A stretch of 64,000 nucleotides of DNA. Source: Syntrophales bacterium (lineage in GTDB: Bacteria; Desulfobacterota; Syntrophia; Syntrophales; UBA2210). Below the pieces are notes generated by a model. That model did no database searches. It was not told the DNA's origin and saw only the letters and a list, made by a program, of their open reading frames with translations. Of this stretch, positions 8,932-18,271 are shown piece after piece. The translations under genes and the position numbers were made by a program. Location: assembly GCA_023228425.1 (NCBI GenBank), contig JALOBE010000008.1, forward strand, positions 33,767-97,766. Reading direction: 5' to 3'. Position 1 is the first letter of the stretch. Every line of letters starts with the position of its first letter.

Positions 8932-9066
8932 ATGGTTATAGTAACCATAAATACACCTTGGGGAGACATTGTACCGATGAAACAACTTGTCATACTGATT
9001 CTCATTGTGGTGGGCTGGCTCGCCCTCCAGCTCTGGATACTGCCCCGCATGGGCATCAATACGTGA
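8932..9066 (+). CDS. Candidate small single-helix membrane protein
   Basis: A 44-residue open frame with ATG at 8932 (GGGAG five bases upstream); an internal ATG at 8977 would give a 29-residue protein. From the internal start it is almost entirely one hydrophobic helix (KQLVILILIVVGWLALQLW), ending in ILPRMGINT. Tiny proteins with one helix and a proline-containing tail occur in many deltaproteobacteria, but I cannot name a family. It starts directly after the right end of repeat copy A, so the promoter may lie within or beside the repeat. No partner gene is obvious. Confidence 0.4.
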   Translation: MVIVTINTPWGDIVPMKQLVILILIVVGWLALQLWILPRMGINT

Positions 9067-9376
9067 CTGAGGAACTCCTGCCAGGTGGCAGACAGGACAA
9101 AAACGGCCGATTCAAATCGGGGGGATGAAGTCCCTTAATAGAAGTACAATCATACACGTCTGGTCCCATCCGTGGCGATGGCTTCCGGGCGTGACTCATC
9201 AGTGACAGTGCCGCGGCCCCCCGGCTTTCGATGCTGCCGGAGGGCTCCCCGCGATTGAGGGGATGCCGCGGAGTCTCTGATACCGGTCCGGTAAGGCCTG
9301 CACAGAGAACCTTCGGCATGTCGAGCGTGACACCTCTCGATACCGAACAGAGGTCAGGTCAAGGAGAAAAAAAGAA
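9067..9376. other. Intergenic region before the ferredoxin gene
   Basis: About 310 bases with no convincing gene. It ends with AAGGAG (9361-9366), the ribosome site for the GTG start at 9377. I see no clear promoter or terminator. Confidence 0.4.
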
Positions 9377-10111
9377 GTGAAACATCTGCGTACAATCGTA
9401 CATATAGACGAAGAAAAATGTGACGGCTGCGGGCTCTGCATTCCCTCCTGCTCCGAGGGGGCCATCAGGCTTCTGGAGGGGAAGGCCCGTCTGGTAGGCG
9501 ACAGGTACTGTGACGGCCTGGGAGCATGTCTGGGCGAGTGTCCCCAGGGCGCCATATATCTCATTGAACGGGAAGCCGAGGAGTTCGACGAAAAGGCCGT
9601 GGAGGCCCTCCGGAAGGCCCGGATGTTTTCCATCGATCCATCACCGGAGCTCATGGCCTGCGGGTGCCCGTCGTCACAGATAACAACCTTCGACGTGCCG
9701 GATTCCTGCCGGGCGGCGAATGAACCGGTCCGGCAGGAAGGGGAGGCATCGGAACTTACCCACTGGCCCGTAAAAATCAGGTTGATTCCCCCGACCGCCC
9801 CCTTTTTGAAGGATGCCGATCTCCTCGTGGCGGCCGACTGTACAGCCTGTGCCAGCCCCGGTTTTCACCGGGAATTCTTAAAGGGGAAAATTCTCCTTTC
9901 GGGATGTCCGAAGTTTGACGATGCCGAGGCCTACGTTGAAAGATTTACCGATATATTCCGCGGCAATCATATCAACAGTGTCACCGTCCTGATCATGGAC
10001 GTGCCCTGCTGTCAGGGGCTGCCCCGGATTCTGTGGACGGCGATGGAACGGGCCGGGGCAGCCGTTCCCCTGGAGACGATTGTCATCGGCAGGCAGGGGG
10101 AGCGCCTGTAA
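9377..10111 (+). CDS. Protein with two N-terminal [4Fe-4S] ferredoxin motifs
   Basis: A 244-residue iron-sulfur protein. The first cluster motif is CDGCGLCIPSC (about residues 17-27), completed by an adjoining 2[4Fe-4S]-type pattern with CDGLGACLGECPQGAI (about 47-62). The rest (about residues 75-244) is a Cys-containing domain with MACGCPSSQ, ADCTACASPGF and LLSGCPKFDD plus MDVPCCQGLP, which may hold a further cluster. Proteins of this kind are found in many anaerobes as electron-transfer partners of unknown enzymes. The start is GTG with AAGGAG 10 bases before it. The DsrE-like gene follows after 54 bases, so the two may work together. Confidence 0.85.
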   Translation: MKHLRTIVHIDEEKCDGCGLCIPSCSEGAIRLLEGKARLVGDRYCDGLGACLGECPQGAIYLIEREAEEFDEKAVEALRKARMFSIDPSPELMACGCPSSQITTFDVPDSCRAANEPVRQEGEASELTHWPVKIRLIPPTAPFLKDADLLVAADCTACASPGFHREFLKGKILLSGCPKFDDAEAYVERFTDIFRGNHINSVTVLIMDVPCCQGLPRILWTAMERAGAAVPLETIVIGRQGERL

Positions 10112-10165
10112 TCATCGCGTCACGTGATACGGTAACAAACAAAACACTGTCGGGAGGGAAACGTA

Positions 10166-10516
10166 ATGAGCAAAAAAGTTCTGTTGGCAGCCTTTAACGG
10201 GGAGTCCATGTGTTTCGTCCATGTTCTGCTTAACGCGCTTGACATGGAAGAAAAGGGCTACGATGTAAAGGTGGTGATCGAGGGAAGCGCGACCAGAGCC
10301 GTAAAAGAACTCACTGATCCCGAAAGCCCCTTTGCGAATCTGTACAGCGAAGTCCGGAAACGGGGCATGATCGATTGCGTCTGCCAAGCCTGCGCGAGTA
10401 AAATGGGAGCCCTGGAGAGTGCACGGCAACAGGGATTGCCGCTGTGCGCGGAGATGAAGGGACATCCCGCGCTGGCACAATACCTGGAACAGGGATATCA
10501 GGTACTGACGTTTTAA
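10166..10516 (+). CDS. DsrE/DsrF-like small protein
   Basis: A 116-residue cytoplasmic protein with the DsrE-like fold signature: a hydrophobic first strand (KKVLLAAFNG), then FVHVLLNALDMEEKGYDVKVVIEG, then a region with CVCQACASKMG and a closing KGHPALAQYLEQGYQVLTF. DsrE-family proteins commonly take part in sulfur transfer through conserved cysteines; here Cys residues cluster in CVCQAC. It lies between the ferredoxin protein and the Na/Pi cotransporter on the same strand. It has GGGAGG upstream at a normal distance. The assignment is by overall pattern, so the exact subfamily is open. Confidence 0.7.
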   Translation: MSKKVLLAAFNGESMCFVHVLLNALDMEEKGYDVKVVIEGSATRAVKELTDPESPFANLYSEVRKRGMIDCVCQACASKMGALESARQQGLPLCAEMKGHPALAQYLEQGYQVLTF

Positions 10517-10603
10517 AGCGCCCGTCGTCTTTTCACTGTCCTCAACCGGGGGGAAAAGTTATCCTGTCGTTGCAGGTAACGCCGTTAAGGATCGCTCTGT
10601 ACA

Positions 10604-12220
10604 ATGATTACCCCTTTTTTTATGGTAGTAACGGGTCTGGTGCTTTTTCTTTTCGCCATGGTCCATGTCACCGAGACGGTTCGCCGATCCGTCACGAGTA
10701 CCCGTACCCGGGAACTCTTCGGCTATGCCGTGAGAACTCCTCTCTGGGGTGTTGTCACAGGTTTCTTGCTGACTGTACTGTTCCAGAGCAGCACGGCGAC
10801 CACTGCTCTCACGGTGGGGCTCGTCAGCGCCGGTCTCATGAGTTTTTTCCACTCTCTCGGCGTCATCATCGGGGCCGATATCGGAACGACCATCACAGTA
10901 CAGCTCGTTGTCTGGCGGGTTACCGATCTTTCACCCTTGTTTGTCATTGCCGGAGCGTTTCTCTGGGTGACGGGCAAGGGGAAACTCAAGCCTCTGGGAG
11001 AGGGAATCTTTTATTTCGGTCTCATGTTTTTCGGCCTGACCATTGTGTCTCACGCCATGGAGCCTCTCAAGGAAAGTCCCGCCATACTGCAGTTTTTCCA
11101 TGAAACCGTAAGTCCCCTTACAGGTGTTCTCATCGGATGCGGATTTACCGTTCTGGTGCAGTCTTCGGCAATACCAATCGCTCTTCTGGTTATCCTTGCC
11201 GGCCATGGTATGCTTTCCCTGGAGGCGGCCCTTCCTTTTGTAATCGGGGCCAATCTCGGTACGGCGTTCACGGCGGTTATCGTCTTCACCGCCCTGGCGG
11301 CCAATGCCGAGGGCAGGCGGGTCGTCTTGTCGCATGTCTTCTTCAAGTTCGTCGGGGCTGTTGTGTGTCTGGCAGCCTTCCCGCTTTTTCTGGCCGTGCT
11401 GAAGAACCTTTCGTCGAGCGTCTCCCAACAGATAGCCCTGGGGCACATTATCTTCAACGTGCTTGTGGCCTTTATTTTTATCCCGACTCTCCCCTGGTTC
11501 GCCCATTTGGCACGGGTGCTGTATCCGAAACGGGGGGAGATTTTTTCGCTCTGGCCCGATTTTCTCGACGAGCGTCTCCTCGGGAACGCGGAGCTTGCTC
11601 TGGAAGCGGCTCGGAAAGAAATGGAACGGGAGATGGTACTTGCCCGAAGGATGTATTTACTCGCCGCAGGATTGATAGACTGCTTTCAAAGCGGCAATCT
11701 GCAGACTGTGGGTCATATTGAAAACGTCGTCAACTCCCTGAAATGGGAAATCGGTATCTTTCTCCGGCGCGTGTCTGAAGGTCTCCTCACCAGGTCCACA
11801 TCGAAGCAACTGCTCCTCTATTCATCGCTGGTGGATGATATCGAGCGTATCGCCGATCACTCAACCAACATCAGTGAACTCGCTGAAATAAAATCACGGA
11901 AGATGGTCTGTTTTTCGGAATTTGCCGACAATGACCTGGCAGAGATCCGGTCTCTTGTAACCGCCAACCTCGACGACGCCCTTTCTCTGATGGGAACCTA
12001 CAGCCAAACGACGATGGAGGCCATCTTCGCCCGGGAAGAGCAGATCGACAAACTGGTCGCCAATGCCAAGCTCAATCATCTTGAGCGGGTCTGCAGCAAA
12101 ATCTGCCAGGCCGAATCAGGTCCGATCTATCTCGGGGTTCTTGTCAACCAGGAGCGTATTTCCGACCACTGTGAAAACATAGCGGAGTATTTCAGGGATC
12201 TCAACGTGGAGGAAGCCTGA
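10604..12220 (+). CDS. Na+/phosphate cotransporter (NptA-like) with PhoU-type tail
   Basis: A 538-residue protein with two Na/Pi-cotransporter repeats. The repeated QSS motif appears as FQSSTATTALTVG (first repeat) and VQSSAIPIALLVI (second). Each is followed by a GADIGTTI / GANLGTAF motif. After about eight hydrophobic segments the C-terminal 200 residues are helical and resemble PhoU (EIGIFLRRVSEGL, DDIERIADHSTNISE, QERISDHCENIAEY). It probably takes up phosphate with sodium in the inner membrane. Weak ribosome site; the gene is preceded by the DsrE-like gene with an 87-base gap. Confidence 0.92.
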   Translation: MITPFFMVVTGLVLFLFAMVHVTETVRRSVTSTRTRELFGYAVRTPLWGVVTGFLLTVLFQSSTATTALTVGLVSAGLMSFFHSLGVIIGADIGTTITVQLVVWRVTDLSPLFVIAGAFLWVTGKGKLKPLGEGIFYFGLMFFGLTIVSHAMEPLKESPAILQFFHETVSPLTGVLIGCGFTVLVQSSAIPIALLVILAGHGMLSLEAALPFVIGANLGTAFTAVIVFTALAANAEGRRVVLSHVFFKFVGAVVCLAAFPLFLAVLKNLSSSVSQQIALGHIIFNVLVAFIFIPTLPWFAHLARVLYPKRGEIFSLWPDFLDERLLGNAELALEAARKEMEREMVLARRMYLLAAGLIDCFQSGNLQTVGHIENVVNSLKWEIGIFLRRVSEGLLTRSTSKQLLLYSSLVDDIERIADHSTNISELAEIKSRKMVCFSEFADNDLAEIRSLVTANLDDALSLMGTYSQTTMEAIFAREEQIDKLVANAKLNHLERVCSKICQAESGPIYLGVLVNQERISDHCENIAEYFRDLNVEEA

Positions 12221-12265
12221 TGCCGCCGGCAGACGGCCGGGGCAGTACCGGGCGGCGGATGCCGT

Positions 12266-13459
12266 TCAGTGTTTCGCGACGAGATACCCAACAGCCTGAT
12301 CCAGCCCGTCCAGTGTGAGGGGAAACATCGGGAAAATTTGTCTGATCGCCTTGACGGTCCGGATGTACTCCCATTCTTCCTCGGGACTGGGGTTAAGCCA
12401 CAGGGAATGACGGAAGGTATCGGCGAGGAAGTGAAGGTTTTCGATGCTGGGTGTGCGGGATCGCGCACCGAAGCTGATAGCGCCTCCGCGGGAGACCAGT
12501 TCATGGTGACCCATGCTGGCATCGCCCACCAGGATGATCCGGGTTTCCGGATCTCGGGAGGCGAAGTCGAGAACCGATTCAGGCTTGTGCCGCCGTGGCG
12601 GGTCAAGCCAGACCGTGTCGTAGATCGTGTTGTGGAAATAGAAGGTAGTGAGATCCTTGAACTGGTTCCGAGCGTAGTCGAAGAGGGTCTGCACCGTGTA
12701 TATATAAGGGTCCATGGACCAGCCACCGTTGTCGATCATCAGGATCACCTTGAGACGGTCGGTCAGACGGTGATCAAAAACAATCTCGATTTCTCCGGCG
12801 TTCCTCATGGTCTCGTAGATTGTTTTGTCCACATTGACCACATCCCGGGCGCCTTCGGGAACCATGCGGCGGAGCCGCTTCAGGGCTTCTCCCATCTGGG
12901 ACTGGGTGAGAGGGCCATCCTGGGTATAATCTCTGTAGCGCCGGTCCAGGGCGACCTTGACGGCCGATTTGTTCCGGGACACTCCTCCCACGCGCATACC
13001 CCCAGGGTGGTTCCCCGAATGTCCCACGGGTGAAGTGCCTCCCGTGCCGATCCATCGTGAACCGCCGTGATGTGCTCCCTCCTGGTCCTTGAGTCGGTCG
13101 AGAAAATACTGGAGTACCTCGTCGGGCGTCATGGCACTCAACTGTTCCTCGCTGATGTCCAGAACATCCGCCACGTCTTTCGGGTTCTTCAGCCAGTCCC
13201 GCAGCAGTTCCCGGGTCAGGGCGTCCAGTTCCATGTCGCCGATGTCATCCAGGTCGGCGTCCTTGAAATGATGCGAAAAAACCTTGTCATAGAGGTCAAA
13301 ATAGCGTTCGCTTTTGACGAGGATCGCCCGGGCCACGGAGTACAAATCGTCTATGGAGAGGATCAGGCCCAGGCTCATGGCCTTATGGAGACGCAGGTAG
13401 GCCGTGGGTGTGACGGGAATCCCGCGGCCTTTCAAGGTATAGAAAAATGCTGAAAACAC
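12266..13459 (-). CDS. VWA-domain protein, CoxE-like partner of MoxR ATPase
   Basis: A 397-residue protein of the CoxE/VWA type. The N-terminal half is helical (ILSIDDLYSVARAILVKSERYFDLYDKVFSHHF), then a low-complexity glycine-rich linker (GGSRWIGTGGTSPVGHSG), then a VWA domain with IDNGGWSMDPYI in place of the canonical DxSxS metal site and VGDASMGHHEL near the end. The open frame extends further upstream into the MoxR gene, but that part is a shadow; I place the start at the GTG at 13459, 17 bases after the MoxR stop and with AGGGGG upstream. MoxR/VWA pairs act as chaperone-like maturation factors; the client is unknown. Confidence 0.8.
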   Translation of the reverse strand: MFSAFFYTLKGRGIPVTPTAYLRLHKAMSLGLILSIDDLYSVARAILVKSERYFDLYDKVFSHHFKDADLDDIGDMELDALTRELLRDWLKNPKDVADVLDISEEQLSAMTPDEVLQYFLDRLKDQEGAHHGGSRWIGTGGTSPVGHSGNHPGGMRVGGVSRNKSAVKVALDRRYRDYTQDGPLTQSQMGEALKRLRRMVPEGARDVVNVDKTIYETMRNAGEIEIVFDHRLTDRLKVILMIDNGGWSMDPYIYTVQTLFDYARNQFKDLTTFYFHNTIYDTVWLDPPRRHKPESVLDFASRDPETRIILVGDASMGHHELVSRGGAISFGARSRTPSIENLHFLADTFRHSLWLNPSPEEEWEYIRTVKAIRQIFPMFPLTLDGLDQAVGYLVAKH

Positions 13460-13476
13460 GGCTCCGATTTCCCCCT

Positions 13477-14322
13477 TCAGCCTGTACCCGTGTAGCGGGA
13501 GGCCATGGCAAGGTCGGAGCTTTTTTTGAAGAGAACGCCCAGGTAAGGGGGAGAACTCCTTTTCAGTGACGACACCTCGAAATGGGGATCCGCTCTGAGG
13601 GCCCGGATCCAATTGATCAGTTCCCGGGTGGCCGGTTTCTTTTCGATTCCCTGCAGCCGCCGAAGCCGGTAGAAGGCGCTGATACAGGCCTGCATCAGGT
13701 CTTCCTCGATGGAGGGGAAGTGGACATTGAGGATCTGCTGCATTATTTCCGGGTCGGGAAAAGCGATGTGGTGAAAGTTGCACCGCCCCAGAAAGGGGTC
13801 GGAAAGATCCTTCTTGGCGTTCGATGTAATGATAACCACGGGACGGTGCCGGGCCGTCACCGTCCTGTCGATTTCCATGATGTCGAACTGCATCTGGTCC
13901 AGGATATCCAGCATGTCATCCTGGAAATCCGTATCCGCCTTGTCTATCTCGTCGATGAGCAGAACGGTCCGCTGTTCCGCCGTAAAGGCCTGACCGATTT
14001 TGCCCATGCGGATGTATTCTTCGATATTGCTTACATCCCGGCTCGAGTCACCGAAGCGGCTGTCATTGAGACGGGTCAGCGTATCGTACTGGTACAGCGC
14101 TTCCACCAGTTTCATGCCGGACTTTACGTTCAGCACAATGAGCGGCATCTTCAGGCTCTCGGCGATGGCATGGGCCAGCATCGTTTTGCCCGTCCCCGGC
14201 TCTCCCTTGAGCAGCAGGGGCATTTCGAGGGCCATGGTAACGTTGACGATTTTTGCCAGTTCGGCGTCAAGAACATAGCGCGATGCCCCCTGAAAGGTGT
14301 AAAAAGAATCTCTTTCCTTCAT
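13477..14322 (-). CDS. MoxR-family AAA+ ATPase
   Basis: A 281-residue AAA+ protein. Walker A is GEPGTGKTML (near residue 41), Walker B is VLLIDEIDKAD, and the sensor region includes PVVIITSNAKKDLSDPFLGRC. A C-terminal lid with ATRELINWIRALR follows. The open frame extends upstream to 14403 but the ATG at 14322, preceded by AGGAG with 12-base spacing, begins the conserved part. It stops just before the VWA gene on the same strand, the normal MoxR-VWA order. Partner proteins load metal cofactors or assemble complexes in known cases; here the target is unknown. Confidence 0.9.
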   Translation of the reverse strand: MKERDSFYTFQGASRYVLDAELAKIVNVTMALEMPLLLKGEPGTGKTMLAHAIAESLKMPLIVLNVKSGMKLVEALYQYDTLTRLNDSRFGDSSRDVSNIEEYIRMGKIGQAFTAEQRTVLLIDEIDKADTDFQDDMLDILDQMQFDIMEIDRTVTARHRPVVIITSNAKKDLSDPFLGRCNFHHIAFPDPEIMQQILNVHFPSIEEDLMQACISAFYRLRRLQGIEKKPATRELINWIRALRADPHFEVSSLKRSSPPYLGVLFKKSSDLAMASRYTGTG

Positions 14323-14354
14323 TTTCTTGCTCTTCTCCTGTCTGTTGCCCGGCC

Positions 14355-15605
14355 TTATATCATTTCCAGGGCGCATGCCATTGACACGCCGCCGCCGCCG
14401 CACAGCGTAGCCAGCCCCAGGGTGTTGCCGTTTCTTTTCATGGTGTGGAGCAGCGTTACCATGATGCGGGATCCCGTGGATCCCACGGGATGGCCGAGCC
14501 CGATGCCCGATCCGCAGATATTGGTTATCTCCCTGTTGATCCCCAGCTCTTTCTCACAGCCGATGTACTGGGCGGCAAAGGCCTCGTTCAGTTCGATGAT
14601 TTCAAAATCACCCACGGCCAGCCCGGACCGTTCCGTAAGATTGCGCACTGCCGGAACCGGTCCCAGACCCATGACGGAGGGATGTACGCCTCCGTAACCA
14701 ACGGCCTTGATACGGGCAATGGGTTCAAGACCCAGTTCCCGGGCCTTCTCGGCTGACATTATGATCATGCCGCTTGATCCGTCGTTGATCCCGGAAGCAT
14801 TTCCGGCCGTAACTTTACCGATCTTGGGAATGAAGGCCGGGGGCATGTCTTGCAGGGCCTCCATGGTCAAGCCGGGACGAAAATGCTCATCCCTGTCGAA
14901 GATGACCGGTGGTTTACCCCGCTTGCCGGGTAGTTCGACAGGTACGATTTCTTCCTTGAAAAACCCTTCCACTGTTGCCATTTCGGCCCTGTTGTGGCTG
15001 CGCAGCGCCACTTCATCCATTTCCTCCCGGGATATGTTCATCATCTGGGCGACGAATTCGGCCGTGTGTCCCATGATATAGGGCTTGCCCCGGAAGAGTT
15101 CCAGGGGCATGCCTTCTTTGACGGGCCCGTCTTCAGGGTTTGGCATGATGTGGGATCCGCAATGCAGGGCGTGAATCAACCAGTCAACGAGTGCCTGATC
15201 CTGCAGGCGGCAGCCCCAGCGGGCCCCGGGAACGGTGTAGGGAACGCCGGACATATGCTCCACGCCGCCTGCCAGTATGATTTCCGCAAGCCCTGCCTGT
15301 ATCATGGCCATGCCGGAAATAACCGCTTCCATGCCGGAAATGCAGACACGGTTGATGGTGACGGCTGTCGATGTTTCAGGAATGCCCGCCAGAAGGGAAG
15401 CCACGCGGGCCACGTTGAGGGTATCGACCGGTTCGAGACAGCATCCGTAGCGGATATCATCCACCATATCCACAGTGATGCCCGCCCTTTTAATTGCTTC
15501 CTTCATGGTGACACTGGCTATAACGGCTCCGTTGGTGTCCCTGAGACTTCCGCCGAAGGTGCCGATTGCCGTTCGGCAGGCGGAAACGATGACGATGTCT
15601 TTCAT
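14355..15605 (-). CDS. Acetyl-CoA acetyltransferase (thiolase)
   Basis: A 416-residue thiolase. N-terminal VSACRTAIGTFGGSL is the family start. The nucleophilic Cys is in NRVCISGMEA (about residue 91), and the C-terminal HNEAFA/His and Cys sites are ELNEAFAAQYIG, GHPVGSTGSR and CGGGG. It catalyses thiolytic cleavage of 3-oxoacyl-CoA or the reverse condensation. It is separated by 32 bases from the MoxR gene and reads in the same direction. A normal length and intact residues argue for an active enzyme. The preferred chain length cannot be read from sequence. Confidence 0.93.
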   Translation of the reverse strand: MKDIVIVSACRTAIGTFGGSLRDTNGAVIASVTMKEAIKRAGITVDMVDDIRYGCCLEPVDTLNVARVASLLAGIPETSTAVTINRVCISGMEAVISGMAMIQAGLAEIILAGGVEHMSGVPYTVPGARWGCRLQDQALVDWLIHALHCGSHIMPNPEDGPVKEGMPLELFRGKPYIMGHTAEFVAQMMNISREEMDEVALRSHNRAEMATVEGFFKEEIVPVELPGKRGKPPVIFDRDEHFRPGLTMEALQDMPPAFIPKIGKVTAGNASGINDGSSGMIIMSAEKARELGLEPIARIKAVGYGGVHPSVMGLGPVPAVRNLTERSGLAVGDFEIIELNEAFAAQYIGCEKELGINREITNICGSGIGLGHPVGSTGSRIMVTLLHTMKRNGNTLGLATLCGGGGVSMACALEMI

Positions 15606-15942
15606 AGAGGTGCGCTCCTTTTTCTTTTTCTGAAATACTCAAAACCGCGCGGTGCCTACGGCAGGGCGAAGTCCTCAGATCAGTGGTCACTCATACCAGA
15701 AGTTGAGAAAAAACGAAAGGTCCTTGAGAGTTTGTCCCGGCCTGACAAGGACGGTGGTGAGGATGAGAGGCACGGCCCTTCCACCGGAGATCATCACCGT
15801 TCTTGACGGGTCGATGATAGTCTTTTCTCGGCTGGTGTGATTCATCGGGCCCGTGGGTCTGTGAAAAATTCTCTCGGCAGGGCGGACCAGGGATCATGGT
15901 GTATACTCCCCATGAAGAGAGATGCCTCCCGGACGACGCGTT
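15606..15942. other. Intergenic region between thiolase and TrmH-type gene
   Basis: About 337 bases in which I see no convincing gene, promoter or repeat. Short open frames here lack support. Confidence 0.4.
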
Positions 15943-16749
15943 TCAGTGTTCCGTCCCGCCTGTCGCGTACAGGAGGATTGCGGCCGCGGCGGCGAGGTTG
16001 AGCGACTCTGCGCCCCCCCGGCCGGGTATGGTGATCGTCCTGTCCGCCTGGTCCATCAGTTCCGGTGAGAGTCCCCGTGACTCGTTGCCGAGAAGGAAAA
16101 TATATTTTCCGCATTTTTTGATACTGCCGGGGTCCTCTCCGCCTCGGGGGGCCGTCGCGACCAGTTCCCAGCCGCCCCGGCGCGCGAGGTTCAGAATGTC
16201 TCCGGTGTCGACGGCCTGAACGATGGACATCCCGAAGAGTGCGCCCGCGGACGAGCGGATGACTTTTGTATTGAACGGGTCGACGCAGGATGGTCCCATC
16301 AGTATGTGGTCCACGCCGAACCACAGGGCCGTTCTCATGATCGATCCCAGGTTTCCCGGGTCGGAAACGCCATCCAGGTAAATCATGCGGTCCTGCGTTC
16401 CGCCGGCCATGCTGTCCAGGGGATATGTCCTTGTTTCGCAGACAAGGATGATTCCCTGCGGTTGTTCTTCCGTGGATAGTTCCCTCAAGGTCTCACGGGA
16501 ACAGGAGTACAGGGGAATATCGCCGGTCAGGGCTGTCTGAAGAAGGAGGTGTTCTGTAGCTCCCTTCGCCGCATCCGCCGCCACGATGATCGCCTTCAGT
16601 GGATAACGGTTTTCCTTGAGAGCCTCTCTGAGGGCATTCAGTCCTTCCGCCAGGAACAGTCCTTCCCTGTCCCTGTGTTTTTTCGAGCGTAACTTCTTGA
16701 ACCGTTTCTTCCGGTTCGGGGAAAGGGCCGGTATTGCCGCCATAGACAA
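15943..16749 (-). CDS. TrmH/SpoU-family RNA 2'-O-methyltransferase
   Basis: A 268-residue SPOUT methyltransferase. The basic N-terminus (NRKKRFKKLRSKKHRDREGLFLAEG) is the substrate-binding domain typical of rRNA 2'-O-methyltransferases. The SpoU domain has motif 1 SDPGNLGSIMRTA (about residues 130-142), motif 2 LLGNESRGLS and motif 3 ESLNLAAAAAILLY near the C-terminus, which forms the knot that binds S-adenosylmethionine. The target nucleotide (rRNA or tRNA) cannot be read from sequence. It lies 8 bases after the LpxR-like gene and may be co-transcribed. Confidence 0.92.
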   Translation of the reverse strand: MSMAAIPALSPNRKKRFKKLRSKKHRDREGLFLAEGLNALREALKENRYPLKAIIVAADAAKGATEHLLLQTALTGDIPLYSCSRETLRELSTEEQPQGIILVCETRTYPLDSMAGGTQDRMIYLDGVSDPGNLGSIMRTALWFGVDHILMGPSCVDPFNTKVIRSSAGALFGMSIVQAVDTGDILNLARRGGWELVATAPRGGEDPGSIKKCGKYIFLLGNESRGLSPELMDQADRTITIPGRGGAESLNLAAAAAILLYATGGTEH

Positions 16750-16757
16750 TGCTTCCT

Positions 16758-17873
16758 TTAAAACGTAAATGACAGGGCAATCGCCCCGAACTGATGTTCA
16801 TCCCTCTGTGACGTGAACTCCTTCGTCCGGAATACATACGAGTAGGTGATTTTAAAACGGTGTGCGATCACGCCGATACCGGCGATGAAGTCCGCCACGA
16901 GGTACTTCTTGTCAACGCTGTGGCTGTCTCGAAAGGTGCTTCCGTCGAGAAATATATTCCGGGCAACCGCTTTTGTATCGATAGCGCAGAAAAGGTGTAT
17001 GCCGAGACGGTGCATCGGTTCATTGAAACGGGGGTCCCCGTCGTCAAGAGGAGCACTGCTGTCGGAACCGGGCCGGATCAGGTAGGTGCCGAAATCGATC
17101 GGCAGATTCCATCCGAATCGGGCCTGGCCCCCGAGATTGACCCCGGTGAGGAGATTTCCGACGGCCACTCCCAGGTGAGGAATGACATCGAATCCCCATC
17201 CGTCTGAAAACCGTCTCTCCAGATATCGTCTCTTCCGTTCGAAATAGAGGTTCAACACCGGCTCGTCACGAAGCTGGTGTTCCCAACCCCGGGGTTTGAC
17301 GGAACCCATTCTCCGGTGAATAACGACCTGACAGTCCTGCGCGTAGGAGTGGCGTCCCACAATGCCGAGATTCAGTTCAAGGGTGTCCATCCTGCGCGTA
17401 CTTTTGCTCTGGAGACCCAGCCCCAGGTACGTTACACCCGCGTAAGGCCGGTCATCCCGTACAAGATCACCGCGCTCCTTGTCTTCCGGCGTGTATATGT
17501 TCTGCCCCAGGGAGAGGGAGACTGTTCGGATGTCCCCGGGATCATTGACGTAAGGAAGGCTATCGATCAACCGGAGCATCCAGTCCGGCAGGTTCAGGAC
17601 CTCTCGATAGTTATCGAGATCCCGTGATATCCATGACAGTTTCGTTCCATGGGTATAGTAGCGATCCCTGTTCTTGAAACCGAACAGGTCGTTTTCCAGA
17701 TAGAGGGTAACGGTGTCGGACGTTCTCGCCCTGTGGTCCCTGCGGGAATCGGCTTCGGCAGGTACCCCGTGACAGGACAGGACCGTCATGACGAGGAGAA
17801 AGAGCAGCAATGGTCGCGGGGTCATCCGTGTCCGCTGGCGCATCCGGCGGAACAGTGTCACAGTGTCTCTCAA
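16758..17873 (-). CDS. LpxR-like lipid A 3'-O-deacylase (DUF2219)
   Basis: A 371-residue outer-membrane protein of the LpxR family. Residues about 17-42 (TPRPLLLFLLVMTVLSCHGVPAEA) form a signal peptide; Met17 could be the true start. The mature part begins with TVTLYLENDLFGFKNRDRYYTHG, the family's hallmark, and ends in an aromatic residue pattern (AIALSFTF) typical of beta-barrels. LpxR enzymes remove the 3'-acyloxyacyl group of lipid A and so alter membrane permeability. It precedes the TrmH-type gene by 8 bases on the same strand. Confidence 0.85.
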   Translation of the reverse strand: MRDTVTLFRRMRQRTRMTPRPLLLFLLVMTVLSCHGVPAEADSRRDHRARTSDTVTLYLENDLFGFKNRDRYYTHGTKLSWISRDLDNYREVLNLPDWMLRLIDSLPYVNDPGDIRTVSLSLGQNIYTPEDKERGDLVRDDRPYAGVTYLGLGLQSKSTRRMDTLELNLGIVGRHSYAQDCQVVIHRRMGSVKPRGWEHQLRDEPVLNLYFERKRRYLERRFSDGWGFDVIPHLGVAVGNLLTGVNLGGQARFGWNLPIDFGTYLIRPGSDSSAPLDDGDPRFNEPMHRLGIHLFCAIDTKAVARNIFLDGSTFRDSHSVDKKYLVADFIAGIGVIAHRFKITYSYVFRTKEFTSQRDEHQFGAIALSFTF

Positions 17874-17999
17874 GATCGATGTTCCTTCTCAAACTGTATT
17901 CCACAGGGAATATGCCCTGAAGAAAGCAACAGATTCCGGATGGAACGTACAGAGTCAAAGGTTTTGTATGAGCTGCAAACCTCGTGAGGCCTTATTGAA

Positions 18000-18142
18000 T
18001 GTTGTCATTTCGAGGAGCATCGCGATTGTGTCATTTCGAGGAGCGTAGCGACGAGAAATCCCTGTCCCGAGCAAAGCGAGGGATATTTCAGACTTCTCAC
18101 GTGCGTTCGAAGCGACAGGGGAGCGTTCGAAATGACGAAACC
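18000..18142. repeat. Intergenic palindromic repeat with TCATTTCGAGGAG units
   Basis: GTCATTTCGAGGAGC occurs twice (from about 18003 and 18028), and the right end has CGTTCGAAATGACG, the reverse complement of the left. The block can fold into a long hairpin. Similar fragments (GGTCGAAATGAC) occur near 23570 and 41985. Confidence 0.6.
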
Positions 18143-18271
18143 GATCGTTTTTAAAGGTCTCCTCGTTATTGAGCGTGGCTGTCCACTGATCGCGATTGTT
18201 GCGTGAAGTGTCCCCGACGATTTCCCGCAGGCGCCCGTCAACGGCGAATATGCGCTTTGCGCCGTCTGATG

